Below are positions 1 to 7,012 of a stretch of 64,000 bases of DNA, in pieces. Source of the stretch: Peptococcaceae bacterium UBA4068 (lineage in GTDB: Bacteria > Bacillota > Dehalobacteriia > UBA4068); the NCBI GenBank assembly GCA_002382665.1, contig DFZA01000005.1, forward strand, positions 1 through 64,000, in the 5' to 3' direction. The notes below the pieces were generated by a model. It made no database searches. It worked only from the letters and a program-made list of their open reading frames with translations, and had not been told where the DNA came from. The translations under genes and the position numbers were made by a program. Each line of letters begins with the position of its first letter. The stretch's first letter is position 1.

Positions 1-311
1 CCCTCTCTAGCGGGCAATATTTTGAGGTGACTAGAGGCAAATTTACTTTAGCTGAAAGCGCACCGATCCCAACACCAGTGAATGGAATATATGGTGAAGG
101 AATGTATAAGGTTGGGCGTGATATTCCTGCTGGAGAATATCTTGTAACCTGTACTTCTGAATGGGGGGCATATCTTTGTGTATCATCAGATAGTTCCGGT
201 TCTTTGGATAGTATTATTACAAATGACAACTTTGATGTTTCTAAATATATTACCCTCTCTAGCGGGCAATATTTTGAAGTTGTTAGAGGAAATTTTACTT
301 TAGTTTATTAA
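1..311 (+). CDS. Repeat-domain protein, C-terminal fragment (5' end outside window)
   Basis: The frame is open from the first base and stops at 309-311, so the window starts inside the gene. A GTG at 27 is only an internal codon. The fragment holds the end of one repeat and one whole repeat of 84 codons: the protein motif LSSGQYFEV and its DNA (CCCTCTCTAGCGGGCAATAT) occur at 1 and again at 253, exactly 252 bp apart. The unit contains YKVGRDIPAGEY and DSSGSLDSII, a beta-rich pattern I recognise from uncharacterised Bacillota proteins, often extracellular or lipoproteins. No enzyme motif is visible. Function is unknown; localisation cannot be judged without the N-terminus. Confidence 0.7.
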   Translation, partial: LSSGQYFEVTRGKFTLAESAPIPTPVNGIYGEGMYKVGRDIPAGEYLVTCTSEWGAYLCVSSDSSGSLDSIITNDNFDVSKYITLSSGQYFEVVRGNFTLVY

Positions 312-390
312 TCAACAATAAAGGTGAGAAAAATAAAGAAGCATATAAAAGAACGGTATATTTGCTTTACAATAGCATGCAGAAACAAAA

Positions 391-438
391 AAGAAGTCTT
401 GTAAATCTACATCAGTAGACTATCAAGGCTTCTTTTTT
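391..438 (+). terminator. Rho-independent terminator of the repeat-domain gene
   Basis: Arms AAGAAGTCTTG (391-401) and CAAGGCTTCTT (424-434) pair with one wobble. A smaller nested hairpin (TCTAC/GTAGA) lies in the loop, and a T-run follows to 438. It lies 80 bp after the stop codon. Confidence 0.75.
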
Positions 439-503
439 CTATGTGCTTTTCCTTATATTTTTTAGATATCTGGCTTTGTTATTTTATAAATTAGGCATGA
501 AAA

Positions 504-538
504 AACAGGCCGCACTTTAAATGCGGCCTGTTTTTTTT
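504..538 (+). terminator. Second strong terminator, tandem to the first
   Basis: A perfect hairpin AACAGGCCGCA/TGCGGCCTGTT (504-514, 522-532) with a 7-nt loop is followed by eight T. An A-run on the other side makes it potentially bidirectional. No gene fits between this and the previous terminator, so it may insulate the spore gene. Confidence 0.75.
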
Positions 539-643
539 GAAAATTTAACTAATATACAGGAAAATACTACATGTTTTAAAACGTATAAGGTTTAAAAATT
601 TTGCAGAAAATAGGCTCAGTAAATGGGAAAGGAGGTGAAAATA

Positions 644-889
644 ATGAGTAAATCCGTTCCCGCCGCTTCTGGAGCTTTGAACAACTTCAAAATGGAAGTT
701 GCTGGCGAGCTTGGAATCGCAAACTATGATTCGATCGATAAAGGTCAACTTTCTTCCCGTGAAAACGGTTACGTCGGTGGCAATATGACCAAGAAAATGG
801 TTTCTTTCGCTGAACAGGCTTTAGCACAGGGTCAAGCTTCCGCTATCGCTAACGCTTCTCCTACCATCAAAAACAGAGCTAACTTCTAA
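644..889 (+). CDS. Alpha/beta-type small acid-soluble spore protein (SASP)
   Basis: This 81-residue protein has the hallmarks of the alpha/beta SASP family, which coats and protects DNA in the dormant spore core. Visible are the segment FKMEVAGELGI, which contains the E-(V/I)-A type site cut by GPR during germination, and the conserved stretch DKGQLSSRENGYVGGNM followed by KKM. ATG 644 was chosen because AAAGGAGG (628-635) sits 8 nt upstream; an earlier in-frame ATG at 623 would place that site inside the gene. It converges on gpr, which encodes the protease that degrades it. Expression would be expected in the forespore under sigma G, but I could not assign a convincing sigma-G promoter. Confidence 0.95.
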   Translation: MSKSVPAASGALNNFKMEVAGELGIANYDSIDKGQLSSRENGYVGGNMTKKMVSFAEQALAQGQASAIANASPTIKNRANF

Positions 890-916
890 ATAATGGAGAA
901 TGCAAGTCTAATTAAA

Positions 917-951
917 AAGAAGCCCTTTGCTGAAAAGCGGGGCTTTTTTTT
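917..951 (+). terminator. Terminator between SASP gene and gpr
   Basis: AAGCCC (920-925) pairs with GGGCTT (940-945) around a short stem-loop, followed by a T-run to 951. It ends the SASP transcript just before the convergent gpr stop codon. Confidence 0.75.
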
Positions 952-961
952 ATAGTATTAT

Positions 962-1957
962 TTATCGTATATAATCGCGGTAGTTGTCGATGTTGGCTTC
1001 CGGATGCACGGCCTGGGCGATCGAAGCGGCCAGAATTTCCGATACGTCCGAAACCAGTTGGTCGATCTCGCGTGGAGTCACCATCAAATTACCTTTAAAC
1101 GATTGAAAGAGTTTGTCGCCGATATATTTGATAGTCTTGTCATCAACTTTGGGATGAGAACTCTTGTATTGGTTATCCCAATATTCCAACAGATTATTAA
1201 TCGTTTCATATAGTATAATAGAAGTATTGATCATGGTCGGCACGCCGATAGCAATTACCGGCACGCCGAGGCTTTGCTTGTTGAGGGCGGCATTGTTGGT
1301 GCCGATGCCGGAACCTGGGCTGATACCGCAGTCAGCTATTTGAATAGTCGTGCCGACGCGGGTGATACTAGCTGCCGAAAGCGCGTCGATAACTATTACC
1401 GCCTGCGGTTGAATGGCGTTGGTCACGCCTTTGATGATTTCAAAAGTTTCGATGCCGGTGATGCCCAAAACGCCGGGAGCCAATGCCGCCAAAGAAAAAA
1501 GGTTGTCTTCGACATCGTCGGGCGCATAGCGGAAAAGATGGCGCGTGGCGATAGTGCGCGAAATAACTTGTGGGCCCAGCGCATCGGGAGTAGCTCTTTC
1601 GTTACCCAAGCCGATTACCAGCACGCACATATTGCGGCGCAGCGGATTAGGCAAAAGCGTCTTTAACTTTTCGGCAACAATGCCGCTGATTGTAGCAATT
1701 GTTTCCTGTTGTTCCTGGATTTCCGGAATATCGATGGTGATATATTTGCCTTTTAGCTTTTGTAGACGTTGCGCGCCTAAGTCGTTAAGGATTTCGACGG
1801 TATGGATTTTTATATCGCCCTGCTGTTCAACATTTTCTGACACGCCGCTGATCTCGAGGTTTGCGTCGCCGCGCAGTATTGAAGTTGCTTCGGTGATCAA
1901 ATCCAGTGTTGGTGCCAGTGCTTTGATATTATCTGTTTCGAAATTAAAATAATTCAT
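962..1957 (-). CDS. gpr: GPR endopeptidase, germination protease
   Basis: Germination protease (peptidase family A25), which starts SASP degradation when spores germinate and so releases amino acids. The protein is about 331 residues, usual for the family, and carries the conserved core VLVIGLGNERATPDALGP, GVLGITGIETFEII and VIDALSAAS, then SPGSGIGTNN and GVPVIAIGVPT. Two in-frame ATGs lie 9 nt apart, at 1966 and 1957. The GGAG at 1967-1970 abuts the first, so the second, with 9-nt spacing, is the likelier start. GPR is normally made as a zymogen whose short N-terminal propeptide is removed; the first residues here would be that propeptide. The adjacent SASP gene encodes its substrate. Confidence 0.96.
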   Translation of the reverse strand: MNYFNFETDNIKALAPTLDLITEATSILRGDANLEISGVSENVEQQGDIKIHTVEILNDLGAQRLQKLKGKYITIDIPEIQEQQETIATISGIVAEKLKTLLPNPLRRNMCVLVIGLGNERATPDALGPQVISRTIATRHLFRYAPDDVEDNLFSLAALAPGVLGITGIETFEIIKGVTNAIQPQAVIVIDALSAASITRVGTTIQIADCGISPGSGIGTNNAALNKQSLGVPVIAIGVPTMINTSIILYETINNLLEYWDNQYKSSHPKVDDKTIKYIGDKLFQSFKGNLMVTPREIDQLVSDVSEILAASIAQAVHPEANIDNYRDYIR

Positions 1958-2106
1958 TTTTTTCATCTCCGAAGATTAGTATTGCTTAAGCGGTAGCAAA
2001 TTATAATCACAAGAGGCAGGAAGAATGATGAAAAGCATAGAATAATTGTACGTTAAACAGGTATTAGTAGCTTTTTGATGCTAAAAAAAAAATTGGGGTT
2101 TTTTTT

Positions 2107-2274
2107 ATGCAAGTTAAATGCGCGATTTGCGGCAAAGTCGAGCAAATAGATAAACTTAATAAAAATTACAAAAAAATGGAAGCCAATCCAAGTGCTATTT
2201 ATATTTGCGAAGTTTGCAACCAGAAGCTCTCATATCAGGCCGCACGGCAAAACGATTTGCTAAAAAAGATCTAG
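2107..2274 (+). CDS. Small zinc-binding protein, YlaI-like (DUF2197)
   Basis: This 55-residue ORF has two CxxC pairs, CAICGK near the N-terminus and CEVCNQ near residue 34, spaced as in a treble-clef or zinc-ribbon fold. Size and pattern resemble Bacillus YlaI (DUF2197), whose function is unknown. ATG 2107 is preceded by a weak GGGG site (about 2094-2097) and a T-run. It stands alone between gpr (opposite strand) and rsmD. The C-terminal third is basic and glutamine-rich. The call rests on cysteine spacing and length only. Confidence 0.6.
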   Translation: MQVKCAICGKVEQIDKLNKNYKKMEANPSAIYICEVCNQKLSYQAARQNDLLKKI

Positions 2275-2285
2275 TGCATAAAAAA

Positions 2286-2363
2286 GCAGAGCCTCATCGG
2301 CTCTGCATTGAAACAGGCTTATCCCGCCTGCCTATAAGGGAGAAACCGTATCAAAACGGTTTC
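2286..2363. other. Three tandem hairpins between the DUF2197 gene and rsmD
   Basis: Three perfect stems follow one another: GCAGAGCC/GGCTCTGC (2286-2306), CAGGC/GCCTG (2314-2330) and GAAACCGT/ACGGTTTC (2342-2363). None has a T-run on the plus strand. The first has an A-run before it, so it could terminate minus-strand transcription, though no minus gene precedes it. The array could be a small structured RNA or an untranslated region. Confidence 0.45.
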
Positions 2364-2449
2364 ACTAATATTTTGCTTTATGATAAATTTAATTATACTT
2401 TTTTAAATGAATTTTAATCAGAAGTTTTTGCCAGAAAGAAGGTTTGCCG

Positions 2450-2983
2450 GTGCGGATCATTGCCGGAGTCTCTCGCGGACGGCGTCTGACCGCGCCTGCC
2501 GGCAATAAAACCAGGCCGACAGCCGACCGCGTCAAAGAAGCGATATTTAATGTCATTGGCAGCCGCGTCGTCGACGCGCATGTATTGGATGCTTACGCCG
2601 GCAGTGGCGCGCTGGCTATTGAGGCTTTGAGCCGGGGCGCGGCCAGCGCGGTTTTAATCGAACTCGACAAAGCGGCGCAACAGGCGATCAAAGCCAATCT
2701 GGTGTCAAACGGACTGGGCGGCCGTCTCTATTGCGGCGATGCGCTGAGAGTTATTTCCCGGTTCAAGCAACCGTTTGATATAATATTTCTCGATCCGCCT
2801 TATAATAAAGGTCTGGTAGAAAATGCTATAGCCAAATTGTTGGCTTTAGGATTGATTTCCGGCACGACTTTAGTTATTGCTGAGCTTGATGCCAAAGCCG
2901 TGCTGATATTACCCGCGGGAATGCGGATTAGCAAAATCAGTAAATACGGAGATACCGCGATATATTATTGTGAAAAAGAATAA
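2450..2983 (+). CDS. rsmD: 16S rRNA (guanine(966)-N(2))-methyltransferase RsmD
   Basis: RsmD uses S-adenosylmethionine to methylate G966 of 16S rRNA during 30S assembly. The protein has the family N-terminus RIIAGVSRGRRL, then RPTADRVKEAIFN, the SAM-binding motif LDAYAGSGALAIEALSRGA and the catalytic DPPY tetrapeptide in IIFLDPPYNKG. Length (about 177 residues) is typical. GTG 2450 is preferred over TTG 2444: AAAGAAGG (2435-2442) lies 7 nt before the GTG but only 1 nt before the TTG, and the family usually begins with (M)R(V/I)I. In many Bacillota coaD follows directly; here it is missing and a coiled-coil gene comes next. Confidence 0.95.
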   Translation: MRIIAGVSRGRRLTAPAGNKTRPTADRVKEAIFNVIGSRVVDAHVLDAYAGSGALAIEALSRGAASAVLIELDKAAQQAIKANLVSNGLGGRLYCGDALRVISRFKQPFDIIFLDPPYNKGLVENAIAKLLALGLISGTTLVIAELDAKAVLILPAGMRISKISKYGDTAIYYCEKE

Positions 2984-2997
2984 GGAGGACATACGCC

Positions 2998-3462
2998 ATG
3001 GAAAATTTGCAAATGGATAGTGTTTTACAGGAGTTGGAAGAATTTGTCAATAATTCTTCACGTGTACCGTTGACCGGTAAAATCTTGATTGACGGTGACA
3101 TGATATTAGAATATATCGAAAGAATCAAAGCGCTGTTGCCGGAGGAAATGCGTCAGGCGCGCGAAGTGCTTAACCAAAGCGATAAACTGTTAGCTAATGT
3201 GGAGTCTCAAGGCCAGCGGATTCTGGCTGACGCCAAAGAGCAGGCCAACCAGTTAGTCAGCGAAACCGAGGTCTATCAGCAAGCTATCAAACGCGCCGAG
3301 GAATTGCAGAACAATGCTGAGATGGCAGCGTCGGAATTACGCAAGGAGTCGATCATTTATTCTGACGACGTACTTCAGCAATTGGAAATAAATCTGGAAA
3401 AAATTATCTTTTCAGTTAAAAAGAACAGAGACGAGCTGAAGAACTTTAACGCCGGTAAATAA
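2998..3462 (+). CDS. Coiled-coil protein of the rsmD-ylbJ neighbourhood
   Basis: A 154-residue, soluble, mostly helical protein, often annotated loosely as an ATPase or V-type H+-ATPase subunit H-like protein because of its helical repeats; I see no nucleotide-binding motif. Residues 1-50 form a short domain ending in ILIDGDMILEYIERIKALLPEE. Residues 60-150 are a continuous charged heptad pattern (ILADAKEQANQLVSETEVY) like DivIVA or ATP synthase b stalks. It starts 14 nt after rsmD behind a perfect AGGAGG, so it is probably cotranscribed. Similar genes sit between coaD and ylbJ in other Clostridia. The function is unknown. Confidence 0.75.
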   Translation: MENLQMDSVLQELEEFVNNSSRVPLTGKILIDGDMILEYIERIKALLPEEMRQAREVLNQSDKLLANVESQGQRILADAKEQANQLVSETEVYQQAIKRAEELQNNAEMAASELRKESIIYSDDVLQQLEINLEKIIFSVKKNRDELKNFNAGK

Positions 3463-3514
3463 TATAAACAAGGTATACGTTCACAGACTAAGAGAAAAGA
3501 GCCAAGTCCCAGGC

Positions 3515-3577
3515 GGCAGCCAAGGACAGGCAGGCAGCGTATACGGTGATACGTGACTTGACCGGACGCTGGCTGCC
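3515..3577. other. Palindromic structure between convergent genes
   Basis: GGCAGCCA (3515-3522) pairs with TGGCTGCC (3570-3577), enclosing a second stem CGTAT/ATACG. It lies between the convergent coiled-coil gene and ylbJ. No clear T-run follows, so a terminator role is possible but unproven. Confidence 0.35.
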
Positions 3578-3595
3578 AACAACGGAATTGGCCTT

Positions 3596-4741
3596 TTATC
3601 TTAGTCTGAGTCGGCAAATAATTTTGCCTACGCCTATTAAAGACGCCAAAAATAGCAGCGAGACAGCCAGCATCAGCAAACCGCCGAGCAGCGGCGTGAT
3701 TACCGGTAGCGGTGTGATATGGAAGCTGGCAGCGCCGATAACCAGTTTTTTAGTCAATATATAAACAGCCGGATAGGAAATTACGGTATGTACCAGTCTG
3801 GCCAGCAGATAGGTGCGGCAGCTTACGCGGCTGTCGGCTACCATGGCGGCAACCTGCGCCTGCACCGAGATGCCGCCCCAGGCCAGAATAGATGCGGCCA
3901 GCGGCAGTTTGTAATAGAGCGGCAGATTGACGCCGCCCAGGCTCTCAATGCCGATAGTCATTTCCCAAAAACCTCTTGCCAAGGCGTTCGCCGCTTGTTC
4001 CAAACCGCAGGCGGCGAGCATTTTTGCGATCAGGCCGTTAAAACCGGTTTGATTAATTAAGGCGGCCAATACCGCGAATAATACTATGTAGCAGCCGACC
4101 AGACAGACATTGGCGAAAGCTTTGGATGCGGCGTTTTTCATCAATTGCCCTGGTGGCGCGATCACTGTGGGCTGTACAGGTGGCGCGGTGGCTGTCCTGT
4201 AATCGGCCGGATCGGCGTCAAAGCGCAGCAGCAGGCCGATTAAGATATTGCCGAGGTAGTGGACCGCCAGCAGCAGTGCGGCGGCGGCCGGAGTTTGCAG
4301 AATGCCGGTGGCGACTGTGACCATAATATACATCGGGCTAGCGTTGTTAGTAAAGGCGATCAGACGCGCGGCCTGCGGACGGCTGACCAAACGGTTGTTT
4401 ACCAGACTTGCCGTTACCGCCGCGCCGGTAGGAAAGCCGGAGCAAAAACCCATGGCGACAGCCAGTGCCGCGGCTCCGGGCAGCCGGAACAGCGGCCACA
4501 TCAGCGGCTGCATCGCGCGACCTGCTTTGGCCATGGTGTTGGTGGCGACCAAAAGTTCTGAGGCGATAAAGAAGGGCAGCAGCGCGGGCAGCACCGTTTG
4601 CCACCAGAGCGATAATCCGCCGCGAGCGGCAGCAAAGGCGGTAGCGGGGAAAGCGATCATCCCGGCCACAAACAAGGCGACAAGTATGCCGAGGATGGCT
4701 GAACTATTCGGCAGATGAAGGTTATTAATTTTAGTATTCAT
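3596..4741 (-). CDS. ylbJ: Sporulation integral membrane protein YlbJ
   Basis: A 381-residue polytopic membrane protein of the YlbJ family, required for full spore cortex formation in Bacillus and probably a transporter-like protein acting in the mother cell. Conserved features are LSLWWQTVLPALLPFFIASELL, quoted here only as positions 43-64, then FCSGFPTGAAVTASLVN and TNNASPMYI near residue 140, and WEMTIGIESLG near residue 255. About eight hydrophobic segments are visible. It is divergent from ackA, separated by about 130 bp that contain a promoter. The gene sits in its usual neighbourhood but is reversed relative to the surrounding core genes. Confidence 0.92.
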   Translation of the reverse strand: MNTKINNLHLPNSSAILGILVALFVAGMIAFPATAFAAARGGLSLWWQTVLPALLPFFIASELLVATNTMAKAGRAMQPLMWPLFRLPGAAALAVAMGFCSGFPTGAAVTASLVNNRLVSRPQAARLIAFTNNASPMYIMVTVATGILQTPAAAALLLAVHYLGNILIGLLLRFDADPADYRTATAPPVQPTVIAPPGQLMKNAASKAFANVCLVGCYIVLFAVLAALINQTGFNGLIAKMLAACGLEQAANALARGFWEMTIGIESLGGVNLPLYYKLPLAASILAWGGISVQAQVAAMVADSRVSCRTYLLARLVHTVISYPAVYILTKKLVIGAASFHITPLPVITPLLGGLLMLAVSLLFLASLIGVGKIICRLRLR

Positions 4742-4758
4742 AATTCCTTACAAAACCC

Positions 4759-4786
4759 TTGAGATTATTTTTTAATGTGTTATAAT
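4759..4786 (+). promoter_or_regulatory. Sigma-A type promoter for ackA
   Basis: TTGAGA (4759-4764) and a perfect TATAAT (4781-4786) are separated by 16 nt. It leaves an 80-nt leader before ackA and lies in the ylbJ-ackA divergent region. Confidence 0.7.
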
Positions 4787-4873
4787 AAGTAAGGTTTGGC
4801 AGTTACCAAGCAATTGGTAATATTTTTATTGTTCACAATATTGTATTTATATAAATTTTGGAGAGTAAAACGT

Positions 4874-6079
4874 ATGAAAATTCTTGTTTTGAATTGCGGT
4901 AGTTCTTCGCTAAAATATCAGTTATTTGATATGGATAAAGAGAAAGTACTGGCAAAAGGGCTTGTGGAGAAAATCGGCATGGAGGGTTCGCTGTTAGTTC
5001 ACCAACCCGCAGGGCATGATAAGATCAAAATGCCTAATCTTATCCCCGATCACAATGTGGCAATTGAGCTGGTCGTCAAAGCTTTAATAGATCCCCAGTA
5101 CGGCGTAATCAAAGATATGAATGAGATCGACGCGGTCGGTCACCGCACCATTCACGGCGGTTCGGCCTTCTCCGACTCGGTGGTTATCGACGAAGAAGTA
5201 ATGTCTGTATTGCAAAAGCTGGTGGAACTGGCGCCGTTGCATAACCCGCCGAGCATCCTCGGTATCCGCGCCTGCCAGGCCATGATGCCCAATGCGCTGC
5301 AAGTTGGCGTATTTGATACCGCCTTTCACCAAAGTATGCCGCCCAAAGCTTATTTATACGGGGTTCCTTATGAATATTATGAGAAATACGGTTTGCGCCG
5401 CTATGGTTTCCACGGCACTTCGCACCGTTACGTATCCTTAAGAGTCGCCGAATTATGCGGCAAACCTTATGAGCGGATGAAGATCATCACCTGCCATCTC
5501 GGCAACGGTTCATCTATTGCCGCCATCGAAGACGGTAAGGTAGTTGATACTTCTATGGGCTACACGCCGCTGGCCGGCATCATCATGGGCACGCGCAGCG
5601 GCGATCTTGACCCGGCGATCGTTACCTACCTGATGGATAAAGAAGATCTTGATATTGCCGAGATCAATAACGTATTAAACAAGAAATCCGGTCTGCTTGG
5701 CCTGTCCGGCGTCAGCAGCGATATGCGCCTGATCGAAGAGGCCGCCGCCGACGGCAACGAACGCGCGCAGCTCTCTCTGGAAATTTTTAACAAAACGGTA
5801 TTGCATTATATCGGTGCTTATGTGGCGGAGATGAACGGTGTTGACGCCATTGTCTTTACCGCCGGTATCGGCGAAAACGGTCCGGAAACGCGCCAGCAGA
5901 TCTGCGAGAATCTGACATATCTCGGCCTGGAATTTGACGAGGCTGCCAACAACTGCCGCGGCAAGGAAGTCGAGATCACCAAACCCGGCAGCAAAGTGCG
6001 CATTTTCGTGATCCCCACCAACGAAGAGCTGATGATCGCCCGCGATACCAAAGCTTTGGCCGAAGACGCAAAAAAATAA
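4874..6079 (+). CDS. ackA: Acetate kinase
   Basis: Acetate kinase converts acetyl phosphate and ADP to acetate and ATP, the energy-yielding last step of acetate fermentation; it also runs in reverse. The 401-residue protein has the ASKHA-fold signatures: MKILVLNCGSSSLKYQLFD at the N-terminus, GHRTIHGG, FDTAFHQSMP, the HGTSHRYV loop, HLGNGSSIAAI, MGTRSGDLDP, and FTAGIGENGPETR near the end. ATG 4874 follows GGAGAG by 8 nt; an upstream in-frame extension is discarded because it lacks family similarity. The usual partner pta is not in the window. A DUF177 gene, often found between ackA and rpmF, is also absent. Confidence 0.97.
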   Translation: MKILVLNCGSSSLKYQLFDMDKEKVLAKGLVEKIGMEGSLLVHQPAGHDKIKMPNLIPDHNVAIELVVKALIDPQYGVIKDMNEIDAVGHRTIHGGSAFSDSVVIDEEVMSVLQKLVELAPLHNPPSILGIRACQAMMPNALQVGVFDTAFHQSMPPKAYLYGVPYEYYEKYGLRRYGFHGTSHRYVSLRVAELCGKPYERMKIITCHLGNGSSIAAIEDGKVVDTSMGYTPLAGIIMGTRSGDLDPAIVTYLMDKEDLDIAEINNVLNKKSGLLGLSGVSSDMRLIEEAAADGNERAQLSLEIFNKTVLHYIGAYVAEMNGVDAIVFTAGIGENGPETRQQICENLTYLGLEFDEAANNCRGKEVEITKPGSKVRIFVIPTNEELMIARDTKALAEDAKK

Positions 6080-6087
6080 ATTACTAG

Positions 6088-6117
6088 TTGACAGCCAAGC
6101 ACAATGACTTGTATAAT
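6088..6117 (+). promoter_or_regulatory. Consensus promoter for rpmF
   Basis: Perfect TTGACA (6088-6093) and TATAAT (6112-6117) are separated by 18 nt. This gives a leader of about 80 nt before rpmF and separates it transcriptionally from ackA. Confidence 0.75.
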
Positions 6118-6206
6118 ATAAAGGCATTTTGTTTGATAGTATTTGCTCCGCCTCCGGCGGTTGGCATAAAAGATTGACAGGATTATCGGAAAGGGGTGTA
6201 ATAACA

Positions 6207-6392
6207 ATGGGAGTACCGAAAAATAAAACCTCAAAAGCGAACAGAAGAATGAACAGAGCAGCTAGATATACTCTCGAAGGCCCGTCTGTTGCAACTTGCC
6301 CGCAATGCCATGCCTTGCGTCAGCCGCATCATGCTTGTCCCGAATGCGGTTATTACGATGGCCGTCAGGCTGTAAAAAAGGAAGCTAAATAA
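6207..6392 (+). CDS. rpmF: 50S ribosomal protein L32 (zinc-binding form)
   Basis: L32 is a small 50S subunit protein. The 61-residue product begins MGVPKNKTSKANRRMNRA, as L32 proteins do, and retains four cysteines in the pattern CPQC...CPEC, so it is the zinc-containing form. ATG 6207 lies 8 nt after AAAGGGGTG; longer upstream reading is rejected on family length. It has its own consensus promoter and a strong terminator, so it is probably monocistronic. In relatives it is usually followed by fapR and plsX. Here about 4.7 kb of other genes lie between rpmF and plsX. Confidence 0.96.
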   Translation: MGVPKNKTSKANRRMNRAARYTLEGPSVATCPQCHALRQPHHACPECGYYDGRQAVKKEAK

Positions 6393-6404
6393 CTAATAAA
6401 ACGA

Positions 6405-6443
6405 AACAGCACCTATCTCATCATGGGATAGGTGCTGTTTTTT
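6405..6443 (+). terminator. Terminator of rpmF
   Basis: ACAGCACCTATC (6406-6417) pairs perfectly with GATAGGTGCTGT (6427-6438), followed by six T. Confidence 0.9.
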
Positions 6444-6510
6444 ATTGACTGCAAAATTATTTAATAGTAAAATAAATATTAGTTTTTATCTAGGAAAGTG
6501 GGTTTAGCGC

Positions 6511-6969
6511 ATGCCAAGAAAACGCAAGCTTCCCCTCGAAGAAAAATACCCGCCATCCGAGCCCTGCAGCTGCGAAATCTGCTCGGCTTATTGCACTCGG
6601 CCCGGCTGGTGGACAGTCGATCAGGCCGCGCGTGCTATTGAGGCGGGATACGGTAGCCGGATGATGCTGGAGATGTCGCCGGATTTGACATTTGGCGTGC
6701 TTTCCCCGGCTTTTCGCGGCTGTGAGCGCTATTTTGCGCTACAGGAATTTGCCGCAAGCGGCTGTAACTTTCATGTAAACGGTCTTTGCGAGCTGCACGG
6801 CACGGGTTTTTCGCCGTTGGAGTGCTTGTTTTGCCACCATGACAGGCAGGGGCTGGGCGTCAAATGCCACGCCGATATCGAAAATGATTGGCATACGCCC
6901 AAAGGCCAAGCCTTGGTAAAAAAGTGGATGACCACCTACGGGCTGATGACAAAAGTAATAGAAAAATAA
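6511..6969 (+). CDS. Cysteine-rich metal-binding protein, uncharacterised
   Basis: A 152-residue protein with about ten cysteines and several histidines: CSCEICSAYC near residue 20, GCERYF, GCNFHVNGLCELHG and ECLFCHHD in the middle, then KCHAD. Conserved-looking stretches include RPGWWTVDQA and FGVLSPAFRGCE. The spacing suggests an Fe-S cluster or zinc site in the manner of CxxCxxCC (YkgJ-like) proteins, but I cannot identify the family firmly. ATG 6511 is preceded by AGGAAAGTGGG. It is followed after 43 bp by the YfhO gene. Soluble, no signal peptide; role unknown. Confidence 0.7.
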   Translation: MPRKRKLPLEEKYPPSEPCSCEICSAYCTRPGWWTVDQAARAIEAGYGSRMMLEMSPDLTFGVLSPAFRGCERYFALQEFAASGCNFHVNGLCELHGTGFSPLECLFCHHDRQGLGVKCHADIENDWHTPKGQALVKKWMTTYGLMTKVIEK

Positions 6970-7012
6970 TAGCGAAATTCGCTATAATCTACATATATTT
7001 CTGAGGAGTAAT

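Noticed and set aside
541..600. Sigma-G promoter for the SASP gene
   Set aside because: CATGTTT near 570 resembles the -10 consensus only partly and no -35 at correct spacing was found.
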